45,297 bases of DNA from CBFIDA01 sp965661085 (GTDB lineage Bacteria; Pseudomonadota; Gammaproteobacteria; Comchoanobacterales; Comchoanobacteraceae). The DNA lies in NCBI GenBank assembly GCA_965661085.1, contig CBFIDA010000010.1, forward strand, positions 1-45,297. Reading direction: 5' to 3'. A program made the translations under genes and the position numbers. This document shows positions 33,575-41,535 of this stretch, piece by piece (position 1 is the stretch's first letter; every line of letters starts with the position of its first letter). The notes under the pieces are model-generated. The model had not been told where the DNA came from. It ran no database searches and saw nothing but the letters and a program-made list of their open reading frames with translations.

Positions 33575-33994
33575 TTACTTCCCCAAAAGTTGGTTGTTGG
33601 TTCAATCAGGCAAATTATAAAGTATTTTGAGGCGATGTGAAGCCTTTCGAAGATAAAATTGCCAGATCGCTACATACATTTGTCGCCTTGTTTGACCTAG
33701 GATGAGGCTGTAGGTCAATGCCTGCGTTCAAGTGCGTTGCGTGTGCTGGCAACGTGCGGGCTTTTGGCTGCCCCAACAAGAGACAAAATCCCACCTGATG
33801 TCGGGTGATGTCTGGTGCTTGAGTGGTTTGAAAGATGGACGAAGATTGAATGTACGCACATTTGGTCAGGGTGCGGCCCTGATTTGGTGGTTGCACTGAC
33901 ATTGTTGCTTGTGCTAATTTGGTTGCAAAGGCATGATCACTGCCAACCCATTGTTGGCAGCACCAAGGATGACGGACTGTATGGGGACCAAGCC
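33575..33994 (+). other. Non-coding gap between dksA and mlaF
   Basis: About 420 bases of divergent spacer. A weak extended -10 (TGTGCTAAT, 33911-33919) lies about 75 bases before mlaF. The mlaF frame is open upstream to 33815 and could encode a hydrophobic stretch, but it matches nothing in the family and has no ribosome site. No RNA gene recognised. Confidence 0.45.
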
Positions 33995-34819
33995 ATGACA
34001 TCAGATTTCAGCAGTGTGCCCCATGTACGCTTTGTTGATGCTTCATTGGGTTATGGGTCTAAGATCATATTTGAATCCTTGAACTTCAGCGTGCCTCGTG
34101 GTGCTTCGGTTTTGATTTTGGGTTTGAGTGGTTGCGGTAAAACAAGCATTCTCAATGCCATCACAGGCAAATCACCAGTGTTGTCGGGTCAAGTTCGGGT
34201 TGATGATGCGCCGGTCGATGTGCATGACAAACCTGCTTTGTTTGCCATGCGTCGTCAGATGGGCATGTTGTTTCAACAATCTGGTTTGTTTCCGGATTTG
34301 ACTGTGGGCGAAAACATTGCATTGCCTTATTACGAACATTTGCCTGGTTTGCCTGACACAGCGATTCGGACAGCTGTTTTGCTGAAACTGCAAGCGGTCG
34401 GGTTGCGTGGCGTGATTGATCTGTATCCGCATGCATTGTCTGGTGGTATGGCAAGACGTGTTGCTCTGGCGCGTGCTGTTGCCTTAGACCCTTCTTTGAT
34501 TTTGTACGACGAACCTTTGACAGGGCAAGATCCGATCTCGTGTGGTGTGCTGAAACAATTGATTCTCGGCTTGCAAGATGCTTATGGTGCCACCTCGATC
34601 ATTGTGTCACACCAAATCAAAACGCTTGGGGATATGGTGGATTATGTCTGCGTTTTGGGGCAAAAGAAAGTGTTGATGTTTGACCGTCGAGAGGTGGTCT
34701 TTTCAAGTCAAGATCCGTATGTGCGCCAGTTTTTGGATGGCAACCCCGATGGTGTCATTCCTTTTCATTATCCATGTGCGCCTTTGACACAACAATTGAA
34801 CATGGAGCAAGCATCATGA
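33995..34819 (+). CDS. mlaF: Phospholipid transport ATP-binding protein MlaF
   Basis: ATPase of the Mla system that keeps phospholipid asymmetry of the outer membrane. The 274-residue product has Walker A GLSGCGKT at 43-50, Q-loop MGMLFQQSGLFPDLTVGENI, signature LSGGMARRVALARA and Walker B LILYDEPLTGQDP. The ATG at 33995 has GGGGA 8 bases upstream and is the family N-terminus. Its stop overlaps the mlaE start (ATGA). First gene of mlaFEDCB. Confidence 0.95.
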   Translation: MTSDFSSVPHVRFVDASLGYGSKIIFESLNFSVPRGASVLILGLSGCGKTSILNAITGKSPVLSGQVRVDDAPVDVHDKPALFAMRRQMGMLFQQSGLFPDLTVGENIALPYYEHLPGLPDTAIRTAVLLKLQAVGLRGVIDLYPHALSGGMARRVALARAVALDPSLILYDEPLTGQDPISCGVLKQLILGLQDAYGATSIIVSHQIKTLGDMVDYVCVLGQKKVLMFDRREVVFSSQDPYVRQFLDGNPDGVIPFHYPCAPLTQQLNMEQAS

Positions 34820-35583
34820 TGGACATTCGCCCGATGCATTTCATGCGTCATTTTTTTCTGTTTTTGGGGCGCGTTTTTGCTGCGCTGCCATCTTCGCGTC
34901 GTTGGTTTTTTAAAAACTTCTTCAATCAGATTCGTATGTTGGGGTTTGATGCATTGTTTTTGATTTTCATTGCGGCAGTTTTTGCAGGGATGGTGTTTTC
35001 GGTTCAGGGCTTCTTGTCTTTAAATCGTTTCGGTGCTGAATCCAGTTTGGGAGAGTATTTGCCGATTTCTATGTATCGAGAGCTGGGGCCGATATTGGCT
35101 GCTTTGGTTTATACCGGGCGTTCGGGGTCATTTGTGGCCACAGAAATCGCCGCCATGAAGGCCAATGGTCAAATCGACAACATGGAAATCATGGGCATCA
35201 ATCCGATGTCAAACATTGTCCTTCCTCGATTTTTGGCGGTTTTCTTGACTTTGCCAGGACTGGTGTGTTTCTTCAATGTGGTTGCCATTGCAACCTGTTT
35301 TCTGATGGCCAAATATTTTTACCATTTGAACACGGTTGGTTTTTTTGTCAATTTGCAATACGTCATTGAGGCCAAGCTCGAACTACTCATGACGTTTGTC
35401 AAAGCAGGGGTGTTTGGATTGTTGGTGGCTTGGTCTGCGACCTATTTTGGGTTCAATGCCACTGTCAATGCTGAAGGTGTTGGCAAAGCATCCACGCACT
35501 GTGTGGTGTGCGCAACGTTGCTGATGTTGATTTTTGATTTTCTAATCACCACTTGGATTGTACCCAGCAGCATTGGTGTTTGA
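34816..35583 (+). CDS. mlaE: Phospholipid transport permease MlaE
   Basis: Inner-membrane permease of the Mla ABC transporter. The 255-residue product has about five to six membrane segments and the family block YRELGPILAALVYTGRSGS, then ATEIAAMKANGQIDNMEIMG. ATG 34816 overlaps the mlaF stop and has GGAG upstream; an adjacent ATG at 34819 is equivalent. mlaD follows after about 18 bases. Confidence 0.95.
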   Translation: MMDIRPMHFMRHFFLFLGRVFAALPSSRRWFFKNFFNQIRMLGFDALFLIFIAAVFAGMVFSVQGFLSLNRFGAESSLGEYLPISMYRELGPILAALVYTGRSGSFVATEIAAMKANGQIDNMEIMGINPMSNIVLPRFLAVFLTLPGLVCFFNVVAIATCFLMAKYFYHLNTVGFFVNLQYVIEAKLELLMTFVKAGVFGLLVAWSATYFGFNATVNAEGVGKASTHCVVCATLLMLIFDFLITTWIVPSSIGV

Positions 35584-35601
35584 TGGATTAAGGAGTTTGG
35601 T

Positions 35602-36063
35602 ATGCAAGATCGTCGTGTTCAATGGCAGGTGATGGCCTTCGTCGTCATTGTTGTCAGTTCTGTGGTGTTCTCATTGCGGTTCAGTGATTGGCATTTGCGA
35701 TGGATGCATCGTCATACTTATCCATTGAAAGCTCAGTTTGAAAATGTTGGGCATTTGCGTATTGGAGCTGTGGTCAAATTGTCTGGTGTCAGTGTTGGCC
35801 GGGTCAGTCAGATTGCGCTCAATCAGGATTATCAAGCGGTGGTCACGTTTCGTGTCATGGATGCGGTCAAAGTGCCAGATGACTCAAAGATTGGGGTTGT
35901 GACCCGTGGGGTGCTTGGTGGCAATTATCTTGAAATCACACCTGGGTTTGATACGGTTTATCTGGCACCAAATCAAAGAGTCATGCATGCTCAGTCTGCA
36001 TTTGTGTTGGAAAACCTCATCACCAAAATTGTTGCAGCAGTATCTCACAGCGGAGGCAGTTGA
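35602..36063 (+). CDS. mlaD: Phospholipid transport MCE-domain protein MlaD
   Basis: MCE protein that forms the hexameric ring passing lipid between MlaE and MlaC. The 153-residue product has one N-terminal transmembrane helix (VMAFVVIVVSSVVFSL), then the MCE domain (YPLKAQFENVGHLRIGAVVK, LSGVSVGRVSQIAL, TRGVLGGNYLEITPG) and a short C-terminal helix. ATG 35602 follows AAGGAG by 7 bases. mlaC starts directly after the stop. Confidence 0.95.
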   Translation: MQDRRVQWQVMAFVVIVVSSVVFSLRFSDWHLRWMHRHTYPLKAQFENVGHLRIGAVVKLSGVSVGRVSQIALNQDYQAVVTFRVMDAVKVPDDSKIGVVTRGVLGGNYLEITPGFDTVYLAPNQRVMHAQSAFVLENLITKIVAAVSHSGGS

Positions 36064-36064
36064 C

Positions 36065-36640
36065 ATGAAAGCAACCAGAATTTGGACATGGCTTATGGCT
36101 CTTTGGGTCTTGACAGGTCCACTTGATGCAGCCAATATTTTGCCCAAGCAAGTGTTGCAACAATTGGTCACAACCGTCCAACACCATGTTGATGCACACA
36201 GCCGATCCCACATGGCCGTATTGGTGAAAAAAATAGATCCTTTCATCGATGCCAAAAGAATCGCACAAGGGGTGGCTGGTCGTGCTGCCTGGCGTCACGC
36301 CACGCCCGTTCAGCGACAACAATTTGTTCAGGCCTTAGAGCGCCGCATGACGTCGCATTATTTGCAGCGATTGGCCGATCTGAAAGGCAGTAAAATCTTA
36401 CTGCGCGCGGTACCACCAAAGCCTTCTGATCGTTATGCCCAAGTGGTCATGTTTGTCACACACCCCAATGGTGGCGTTGATGAATGTATGGTGTATTTCA
36501 GAAAAGTGGGGCACAGCTGGAAAGTCATTGATTTCCACTACAACCACTTGAGTATCATGCAGCAGTTGAAAGAAACATACCAACCTCTGATCGAGCAACA
36601 CGGCCTTAAAAATCTATCCAATGATCTTATGGAGGGCTGA
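36065..36640 (+). CDS. mlaC: Periplasmic phospholipid-binding protein MlaC
   Basis: Shuttles phospholipid between the outer-membrane MlaA complex and the inner-membrane MlaFEDB. The 191-residue product has a cleavable signal (MKATRIWTWLMALWVLTGPL, then DAANI). The Tol-Ttg2 family body follows: IDAKRIAQGVAGRAAWRHAT, QRQQFVQALERRM and SWKVIDFHYNHLSI. ATG 36065 has GGAGG upstream; it starts right after the mlaD stop. Confidence 0.93.
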   Translation: MKATRIWTWLMALWVLTGPLDAANILPKQVLQQLVTTVQHHVDAHSRSHMAVLVKKIDPFIDAKRIAQGVAGRAAWRHATPVQRQQFVQALERRMTSHYLQRLADLKGSKILLRAVPPKPSDRYAQVVMFVTHPNGGVDECMVYFRKVGHSWKVIDFHYNHLSIMQQLKETYQPLIEQHGLKNLSNDLMEG

Positions 36641-36643
36641 GCC

Positions 36644-36913
36644 TTGAGCATGCAACACCATGACCATCGGGTGACCCTCACAGGTGCCTTTTATTTTTCA
36701 GATTTGGCAGCTGCCATTGCCGACGTCAATGTGATGCTGCAAGCCGCCACACCTCCGCAAACTTTTGATTGTCAAGGGCTGACAGCCTTTGACTCAGCAC
36801 TGCTTGTTTTCATCTGTCATGTGAACCGAGTAACACGACCCAGCAAAGTGGTTTGGCAACACTTGCCCGAATCCTTGACAGCGCTTGCAAAATTATATGG
36901 ATTGGCGATATGA
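36644..36913 (+). CDS. mlaB: STAS-domain protein MlaB
   Basis: Small cytoplasmic subunit that binds MlaF and supports transporter assembly and activity. The 89-residue product shows the STAS pattern (VTLTGAFYFSDLAAAIADV, then LTAFDSALLVFICHVNR). The TTG at 36644 is preferred over the ATG at 36650: GGAGG lies 8 bases before the TTG but 14 before the ATG. The gap to murA is about 60 bases; the usual ibaG gene between them is absent. Confidence 0.88.
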   Translation: MSMQHHDHRVTLTGAFYFSDLAAAIADVNVMLQAATPPQTFDCQGLTAFDSALLVFICHVNRVTRPSKVVWQHLPESLTALAKLYGLAI

Positions 36914-36973
36914 TGCCAAGATCCTCGGCGCTTTCGGCATCGACGCATCATCATCTTGTAAAGGCTTAAGCTC

Positions 36974-38287
36974 ATGAGCGCACTCCATATACGTGTTTCC
37001 GATCAACATCGTCCCTTGCAAGGGACCCTTGTCGTTTCAGGTGCAAAAAATGCTGCATTGCCCATTTTGGCAGCAGCGTTGCTTTCGGATGCATCGTTGG
37101 CCCTGAGTCGGGTGCCGCATTTGACGGATGTCACCACCATGATTGAATTGTTGGGGACGTTGGGGGTGTCGGTGTTGTACTCAGAAAAAAACATCCTCAC
37201 ACTGTGTGCCAAGGATGTTGAGACGTTTTCAGCACCTTATGCGCTGGTCAAAAAAATGCGCGCTTCCTTTTTGGTGTTGGGGCCATTGCTCGGCCGTTTT
37301 GGCTATGCTTCTGTCAGTCTGCCTGGCGGATGTGCCATTGGTGCTCGGCCTGTTTTTGAGCATCTGCACGGTTTGGAGCAGTTGGGTGCCACCATTGAGG
37401 TGGAAAATGGTTGTGTCAAAGCCACAGCCCCCAAAGATGGCCTGGTCGGCGCTTCCATTCACATGGAAAAAGTCTCGGTCACAGGCACCGAGAATTTGAT
37501 CATGGCGGCTGTTTTGGCCAATGGTACAACAGAAATCACCAATGCTGCCAAAGAGCCTGAGGTGACCGATCTCATTGATTGTTTGAATGCCATGGGGGCA
37601 CACATTGAGGGTGCAGGGACAGATCATCTGGTGATTGAGGGCGTGGCCAAATTACATGGTGCGTCCCATACCATCATCCCTGACCGCATTGAGGCAGGCA
37701 CGTATTTGATTGCAGCGGCACTGTCGCGTGGGCACATTGCCTTGCAGCAGGTACGACCCGACCATTTGACAGCGGTGCTCGAGCATTTGCGGCAAGCCGG
37801 TGCCAACATTGATGTTGGAGCCGACAGCATCACCCTTTGTATGGATGGACAACGTCCCAAAGCTGTCAGCATGGTCACAGCAGTTTACCCTGGATTCCCA
37901 ACCGATCTGCAGGCACAGTGGTCGGTTTTGAATGCGGTCGGCGAGGGGTCATCGACCATCACGGAACAGATTTTTGACAATCGCATGATGCACGTACCAG
38001 CGCTACAGCGTATGGGCGCAAACATTCGGCTGTCTGGCTCTGTGTTGTCGATTGAGGGCAAGCCGTTTTTGACCGGTGCGATGGTTGAGGCCACCGATTT
38101 GCGTGCATCAGCTTGTTTGGTTTTGGCCGCCATCATGGCGCCAGGTGAAACACAGATTGGTGAGATTTTTCATATTGATCGAGGATACGAGCGTATCGAA
38201 GACAAATTTTCACAGCTTGGGGTGACGATCCGGCGTGTCCCAGCCAATGCTTATGAGGGCAATTATGAAAAAATTGACACTGAATGA
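36974..38287 (+). CDS. murA: UDP-N-acetylglucosamine 1-carboxyvinyltransferase MurA
   Basis: First committed step of peptidoglycan synthesis; target of fosfomycin. The 437-residue product has the substrate Lys-Asn pair in VSGAKNAALP (residues 25-26) and the catalytic-loop cysteine Cys120 in LPGGCAIGARP, so the fosfomycin-binding residue is present. Further family blocks are PDRIEAGTYLIAAA and YPGFPTDLQAQW. ATG 36974 has AAGG 9 bases upstream. Its 3' end overlaps the start of the Nif3 gene by 23 bases. Confidence 0.97.
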   Translation: MSALHIRVSDQHRPLQGTLVVSGAKNAALPILAAALLSDASLALSRVPHLTDVTTMIELLGTLGVSVLYSEKNILTLCAKDVETFSAPYALVKKMRASFLVLGPLLGRFGYASVSLPGGCAIGARPVFEHLHGLEQLGATIEVENGCVKATAPKDGLVGASIHMEKVSVTGTENLIMAAVLANGTTEITNAAKEPEVTDLIDCLNAMGAHIEGAGTDHLVIEGVAKLHGASHTIIPDRIEAGTYLIAAALSRGHIALQQVRPDHLTAVLEHLRQAGANIDVGADSITLCMDGQRPKAVSMVTAVYPGFPTDLQAQWSVLNAVGEGSSTITEQIFDNRMMHVPALQRMGANIRLSGSVLSIEGKPFLTGAMVEATDLRASACLVLAAIMAPGETQIGEIFHIDRGYERIEDKFSQLGVTIRRVPANAYEGNYEKIDTE

Positions 38288-39026
38288 GGTGGTGTCTGAA
38301 CTGGATGTGTGGCTTGAACCAAATCGTTTCAAAGATTATTGCCACAATGGCATCCAGGTTGAAGGCACACAGCACATCACGCATGTTGCCACGGCAGTCA
38401 CTGCTTCGCTTGATGCGATTGAACAAGCTGTTGAGCTTGGTGCAGAAATGTTGTTGGTGCACCATGGCCTTTTTTGGCATGGCGCTGTCAAGCAGCTGAC
38501 AAGCACCACTTATACGCGGTGTCGACGTCTGATGATGGCCGACATGGCTCTGGTTGCCTATCACCTGCCTTTAGATGGGCATGCGGTCTTGGGCAACAAT
38601 GCCTGTTTGGCCGAGCTGCTGTCTTTTGAAATCATGGGGGATTTGGACTTTTTGTCGCCATCCATCGGCCATTGGGGGCATTGTGCACCTCAATCGGTGA
38701 CAGCGTTGGCTGCGCATCTCGAATCGGTGTTGGGGCAGTCGCCTTTGGTGATTGCGTGTGAACGGGATGCGCCCATCACCAAAGTGGCTTGGTGCTCGGG
38801 TGCGGCACAAGATGCGCTCATTCAGGCGCATGCAAAAGGTGTGGATGCCTTCATCAGCGGTGAGGTGCGTGAAAGCACGTATCATTTGGCGCGTGAGTTG
38901 GGTGTGCATTATTTTGCGGCTGGGCATCATGCCACAGAACGCTATGGCGTCCAGGCTTTGGGCAAAAAACTTGCCCAAACCTTTTCAATCGAGCATACTT
39001 ACATTGAGCTTCGCAATCCGGTATGA
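38265..39026 (+). CDS. Nif3/YbgI-family dinuclear metal protein
   Basis: Member of the Nif3-like family, whose members form hexameric toroids with a two-metal site; some have been annotated as GTP cyclohydrolase 1 type 2, but the role is not settled. The 253-residue product has the metal motifs MLLVHHGLFWHG and FAAGHHATERYGVQAL and the central AFISGEVRE. ATG 38265 (MKKLTLNEVV) has GAGGG 6 bases upstream and overlaps murA by 23 bases, so it is coupled to murA. surE follows after 3 bases. Confidence 0.88.
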   Translation: MKKLTLNEVVSELDVWLEPNRFKDYCHNGIQVEGTQHITHVATAVTASLDAIEQAVELGAEMLLVHHGLFWHGAVKQLTSTTYTRCRRLMMADMALVAYHLPLDGHAVLGNNACLAELLSFEIMGDLDFLSPSIGHWGHCAPQSVTALAAHLESVLGQSPLVIACERDAPITKVAWCSGAAQDALIQAHAKGVDAFISGEVRESTYHLARELGVHYFAAGHHATERYGVQALGKKLAQTFSIEHTYIELRNPV

Positions 39027-39029
39027 ACC

Positions 39030-39794
39030 ATGGCAAAAAAATCTGTGATCCTGATCAGCAATGACGATGGCTATGGTGCGCCAGGTGTTGTGGCTTTGAC
39101 CGATGTTTTGTCGGAGTTTCACACGTGTCATACTGTGGTGCCAGATCGTGATAGGAGTGGTTCGGGGCAGTCCTTGACCTTACATCGCCCAATCAAAGTA
39201 CGTCGTTTGGCCGATCCATGCATCATCGTTGAGGGCACGCCTGCGGATTGTGTGAATTTGGGGCTCTCGGGGTTGTTGGAAGACACGCCTACCATGGTGG
39301 TTTCTGGCATCAATGCAGGTGCCAATTTGGGCACCGATGTGCTTTATTCAGGTACGGTTGCAGCAGCCATGGAGGGGGTGTGTGCAGGGCTGCCGGCCAT
39401 GGCATTTTCATTGGCTGGCAATCGTCATTTTGACACGGCGGCACATTGGGCCGAAAAGATTGTGCGTCATATCCTAGAAGCCGACCGCATTCCCGATGTG
39501 TTGTTCAATATTAACATTCCTGATGTGCCAAGACACCAGATCAAAGGGCTGCAGGTGACCACGCTTGGGCGTCGCATGCCCGCCAACAATTTGTTGCACA
39601 CCGCCGACCCCAGAGGTCAAGAACGGTATTGGATTGGTTTGCCAGGCAAACCCTCTAATGTCACAGCAGGCAGCGATTTTCATGCGATTGAGCATGGTCA
39701 TGTCTCTGTGACACCTGTGACCTTGGATCGTTTGGCACATCGTGATTTCGACAAGGTTGCAACTTTGTTTTCAGCCAATTGGGCATCACTATGA
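39030..39794 (+). CDS. surE: 5'/3'-nucleotidase SurE
   Basis: Stationary-phase nucleotidase/phosphatase. The 254-residue product has the metal-site start ILISNDDGYGAPGV, then DRDRSGSGQSLTLHRP, EGTPADCVNLGL, VVSGINAGANLGTDVLYSGT and AAAMEG. ATG 39030 is the family N-terminus. The stop overlaps the start of nlpD (ATGA); the usual pcm gene between them is missing. Confidence 0.95.
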   Translation: MAKKSVILISNDDGYGAPGVVALTDVLSEFHTCHTVVPDRDRSGSGQSLTLHRPIKVRRLADPCIIVEGTPADCVNLGLSGLLEDTPTMVVSGINAGANLGTDVLYSGTVAAAMEGVCAGLPAMAFSLAGNRHFDTAAHWAEKIVRHILEADRIPDVLFNINIPDVPRHQIKGLQVTTLGRRMPANNLLHTADPRGQERYWIGLPGKPSNVTAGSDFHAIEHGHVSVTPVTLDRLAHRDFDKVATLFSANWASL

Positions 39795-40492
39795 AAGTTT
39801 GGGGGTGGAGCATTGTTGCTGTTTTCTTAAACGGATGTGGGTTGATCAAGCACCACCCAGCCCCTGTTGAAATGATGCACCAAAACCGATTGGCCGCACA
39901 TCAATACCGGGTGCAGATGGGGGACAATCTGAATTTGATCGCCTGGGTGTACCAGCTGCCCTTAGAGCGGTTGGCACACCACAATCATTTGAGAAAGCCT
40001 TATGTGTTGAAAGCAGGCCAAATCCTTGATTTGCGTGTGCCACACACACACACTGAAAAAGCACATGTTCGGCACGTGGCGCACACGACACGTCAAGCAG
40101 CCGTGCATCCAAAAACGGTGCATGTGACAGCTCTGAAATCGCCCTTGCGTCATGGACGGTTTATTGCGGCGGCTTATCCTTATCATGGTGCATTCATTTT
40201 GAGTCATCAAGCACGTTTTGTCAGGGCGATGCATGCAGGGCGTGTGGTTTATGGTGGCGATGGCATCAAAGGATACGGTCATATGTTGCTGATTAAAACC
40301 CATCATGCCGATGAAGTGATTGCTTATGCTTTCAATCGTCGTCACCTTGTGCACGTTGGGCAACAGGTCAGGCAAGGTCAGCGCATTGCCGAAGTCGGCA
40401 TGTTGCCTCAAAAGCAATTGGGGGTTTACATTGAAGTGCGCCATCACAATCGCCCACTGTCTCCCCAGCAAATCAAAAGACATTTAAGGTGA
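39791..40492 (+). CDS. nlpD: NlpD-like lipoprotein with LysM and degenerate M23 domain
   Basis: Envelope lipoprotein that in E. coli activates the amidase AmiC during cell separation. The 233-residue product has a signal with lipobox LNGC (Cys16), a LysM domain at about 38-83 (YRVQMGDNLNLIAWVYQLPL) and a basic His-rich linker. The M23/LytM domain at about 140-230 includes GYGHMLLIKTHH and VGQQVRQGQRIAEVG. The zinc-site His and Asp residues are not all in place, as in non-enzymatic NlpD activators. ATG 39791 overlaps the surE stop. Synteny with rpoS supports the name. Confidence 0.88.
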   Translation: MKVWGWSIVAVFLNGCGLIKHHPAPVEMMHQNRLAAHQYRVQMGDNLNLIAWVYQLPLERLAHHNHLRKPYVLKAGQILDLRVPHTHTEKAHVRHVAHTTRQAAVHPKTVHVTALKSPLRHGRFIAAAYPYHGAFILSHQARFVRAMHAGRVVYGGDGIKGYGHMLLIKTHHADEVIAYAFNRRHLVHVGQQVRQGQRIAEVGMLPQKQLGVYIEVRHHNRPLSPQQIKRHLR

Positions 40493-40497
40493 ATCCA

Positions 40498-41427
40498 ATG
40501 AGTCAAGGATCGACCATGAAAGAAGACGATAAAAAAAATACCGGCAAAAACCAGGTAGCTACAGGCAACATTTTGGCTTCAGATGCTTCGTCTAGAGTCA
40601 AGAAACCCTTTGATCCAACCTCCATGTATCTGAAAGACATCGGTTGTGGCACATTGCTTTCCAAAGAAGAAGAGCATGCCGTCATGGTGAAAGTGGCCAA
40701 CAATGATCCAGAGGCCTTCAAATACATGGTGGAATGTAATTTACGTTTGGTGGTGAAGATTGCAAAAAGTTATTACTCGCGTGATTTGCCTTTGCTGGAC
40801 GTCATTGCAGAGGGCAACTTTGGGTTGATTCGTGCGGTTGAAAAATTCGATGTCAGCAAAGGGTTTCGTTTTTCGACTTACGCCACATGGTGGATTCGAC
40901 AAAGCATTGAGCGTGCCATCATGAAGCAAGGGCGGACAGTGCGGTTGCCAGCCCATGTCGTGCGTATGCTGTCGGCGTATGCACGCACCGAGCAAAAATT
41001 GGCCTCAGAGGATCAAACGCACACCGTTCAGGATGTGGCCAAAGCCATGGCTGTTGAGTCTGAGGCATTGGCCAAAACGTTGCCGCGTCATTATGAGGTG
41101 CGCTCACTCGATCAAAATTATATGGATTCCAATGACACTTATGCCGATCAATTGGTAGATGACGAACTGCGCGATGTCGATGATTTGGCCATGTTGAATA
41201 CGATGCACGCAGACTTGCTGACAGCGGTCAATCATTTGCCAGATTTTGAACACATGGTTGTCATCAAACGTTTCGGTTTTTTGGGCTATAAAAGCAATAC
41301 ATTTGATGAATTGAGCCAGTTTCTGATGTTGACACGAGAAAAGATCAGGCACCTGCAAGGTCGAGGCATCAAACAGATGCGCTCCGAAGTTTTACAAAAA
41401 GGTTACTCCAAATCCGATTTGACATGA
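40498..41427 (+). CDS. rpoS: RNA polymerase sigma factor RpoS
   Basis: Stationary-phase/stress sigma factor of the sigma-70 family group 2. The 309-residue product has region 1.2 (MYLKDIGCGTLLSKEEEH), region 2 (NLRLVVKIAKSY, GLIRAVEKFD, RFSTYATWWIRQSIERAI), region 3 and region 4 (VVIKRFGFLGY, LTREKIRHLQGRGIKQ). The surE-nlpD-rpoS order settles the name over RpoD or RpoH. Region 4.2, which reads the -35, is more diverged than region 2. ATG 40498 (AAGG 8 bases upstream) or ATG 40516 (AAGGA 7 bases upstream) are both good starts. Confidence 0.9.
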   Translation: MSQGSTMKEDDKKNTGKNQVATGNILASDASSRVKKPFDPTSMYLKDIGCGTLLSKEEEHAVMVKVANNDPEAFKYMVECNLRLVVKIAKSYYSRDLPLLDVIAEGNFGLIRAVEKFDVSKGFRFSTYATWWIRQSIERAIMKQGRTVRLPAHVVRMLSAYARTEQKLASEDQTHTVQDVAKAMAVESEALAKTLPRHYEVRSLDQNYMDSNDTYADQLVDDELRDVDDLAMLNTMHADLLTAVNHLPDFEHMVVIKRFGFLGYKSNTFDELSQFLMLTREKIRHLQGRGIKQMRSEVLQKGYSKSDLT

Positions 41428-41464
41428 TGAGGGGCCAGCTGGCGGTATTTTGGTAAAGTTTTTA

Positions 41465-41492
41465 CTTGAATTGCGCCAATGTGCCCCCATAT
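41465..41492 (+). promoter_or_regulatory. Sigma-32 (RpoH) heat-shock promoter of htpG
   Basis: CTTGAA (41465-41470) and CCCCATAT (41485-41492) are 14 bases apart, matching the RpoH consensus CTTGAAA and CCCCATnT with near-perfect bases and spacing. Initiation near 41499 gives a leader of about 37 bases. Confidence 0.8.
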
Positions 41493-41535
41493 GTATCCAT
41501 GTTGCACACTGTACCGATCAACCAGGAGTGAAAAC

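Noticed and set aside
41434..41443. GCCAGCTGGC palindrome after rpoS
   Set aside because: Ten bases with no loop and no T-run; not a terminator, and too short to claim as an operator.
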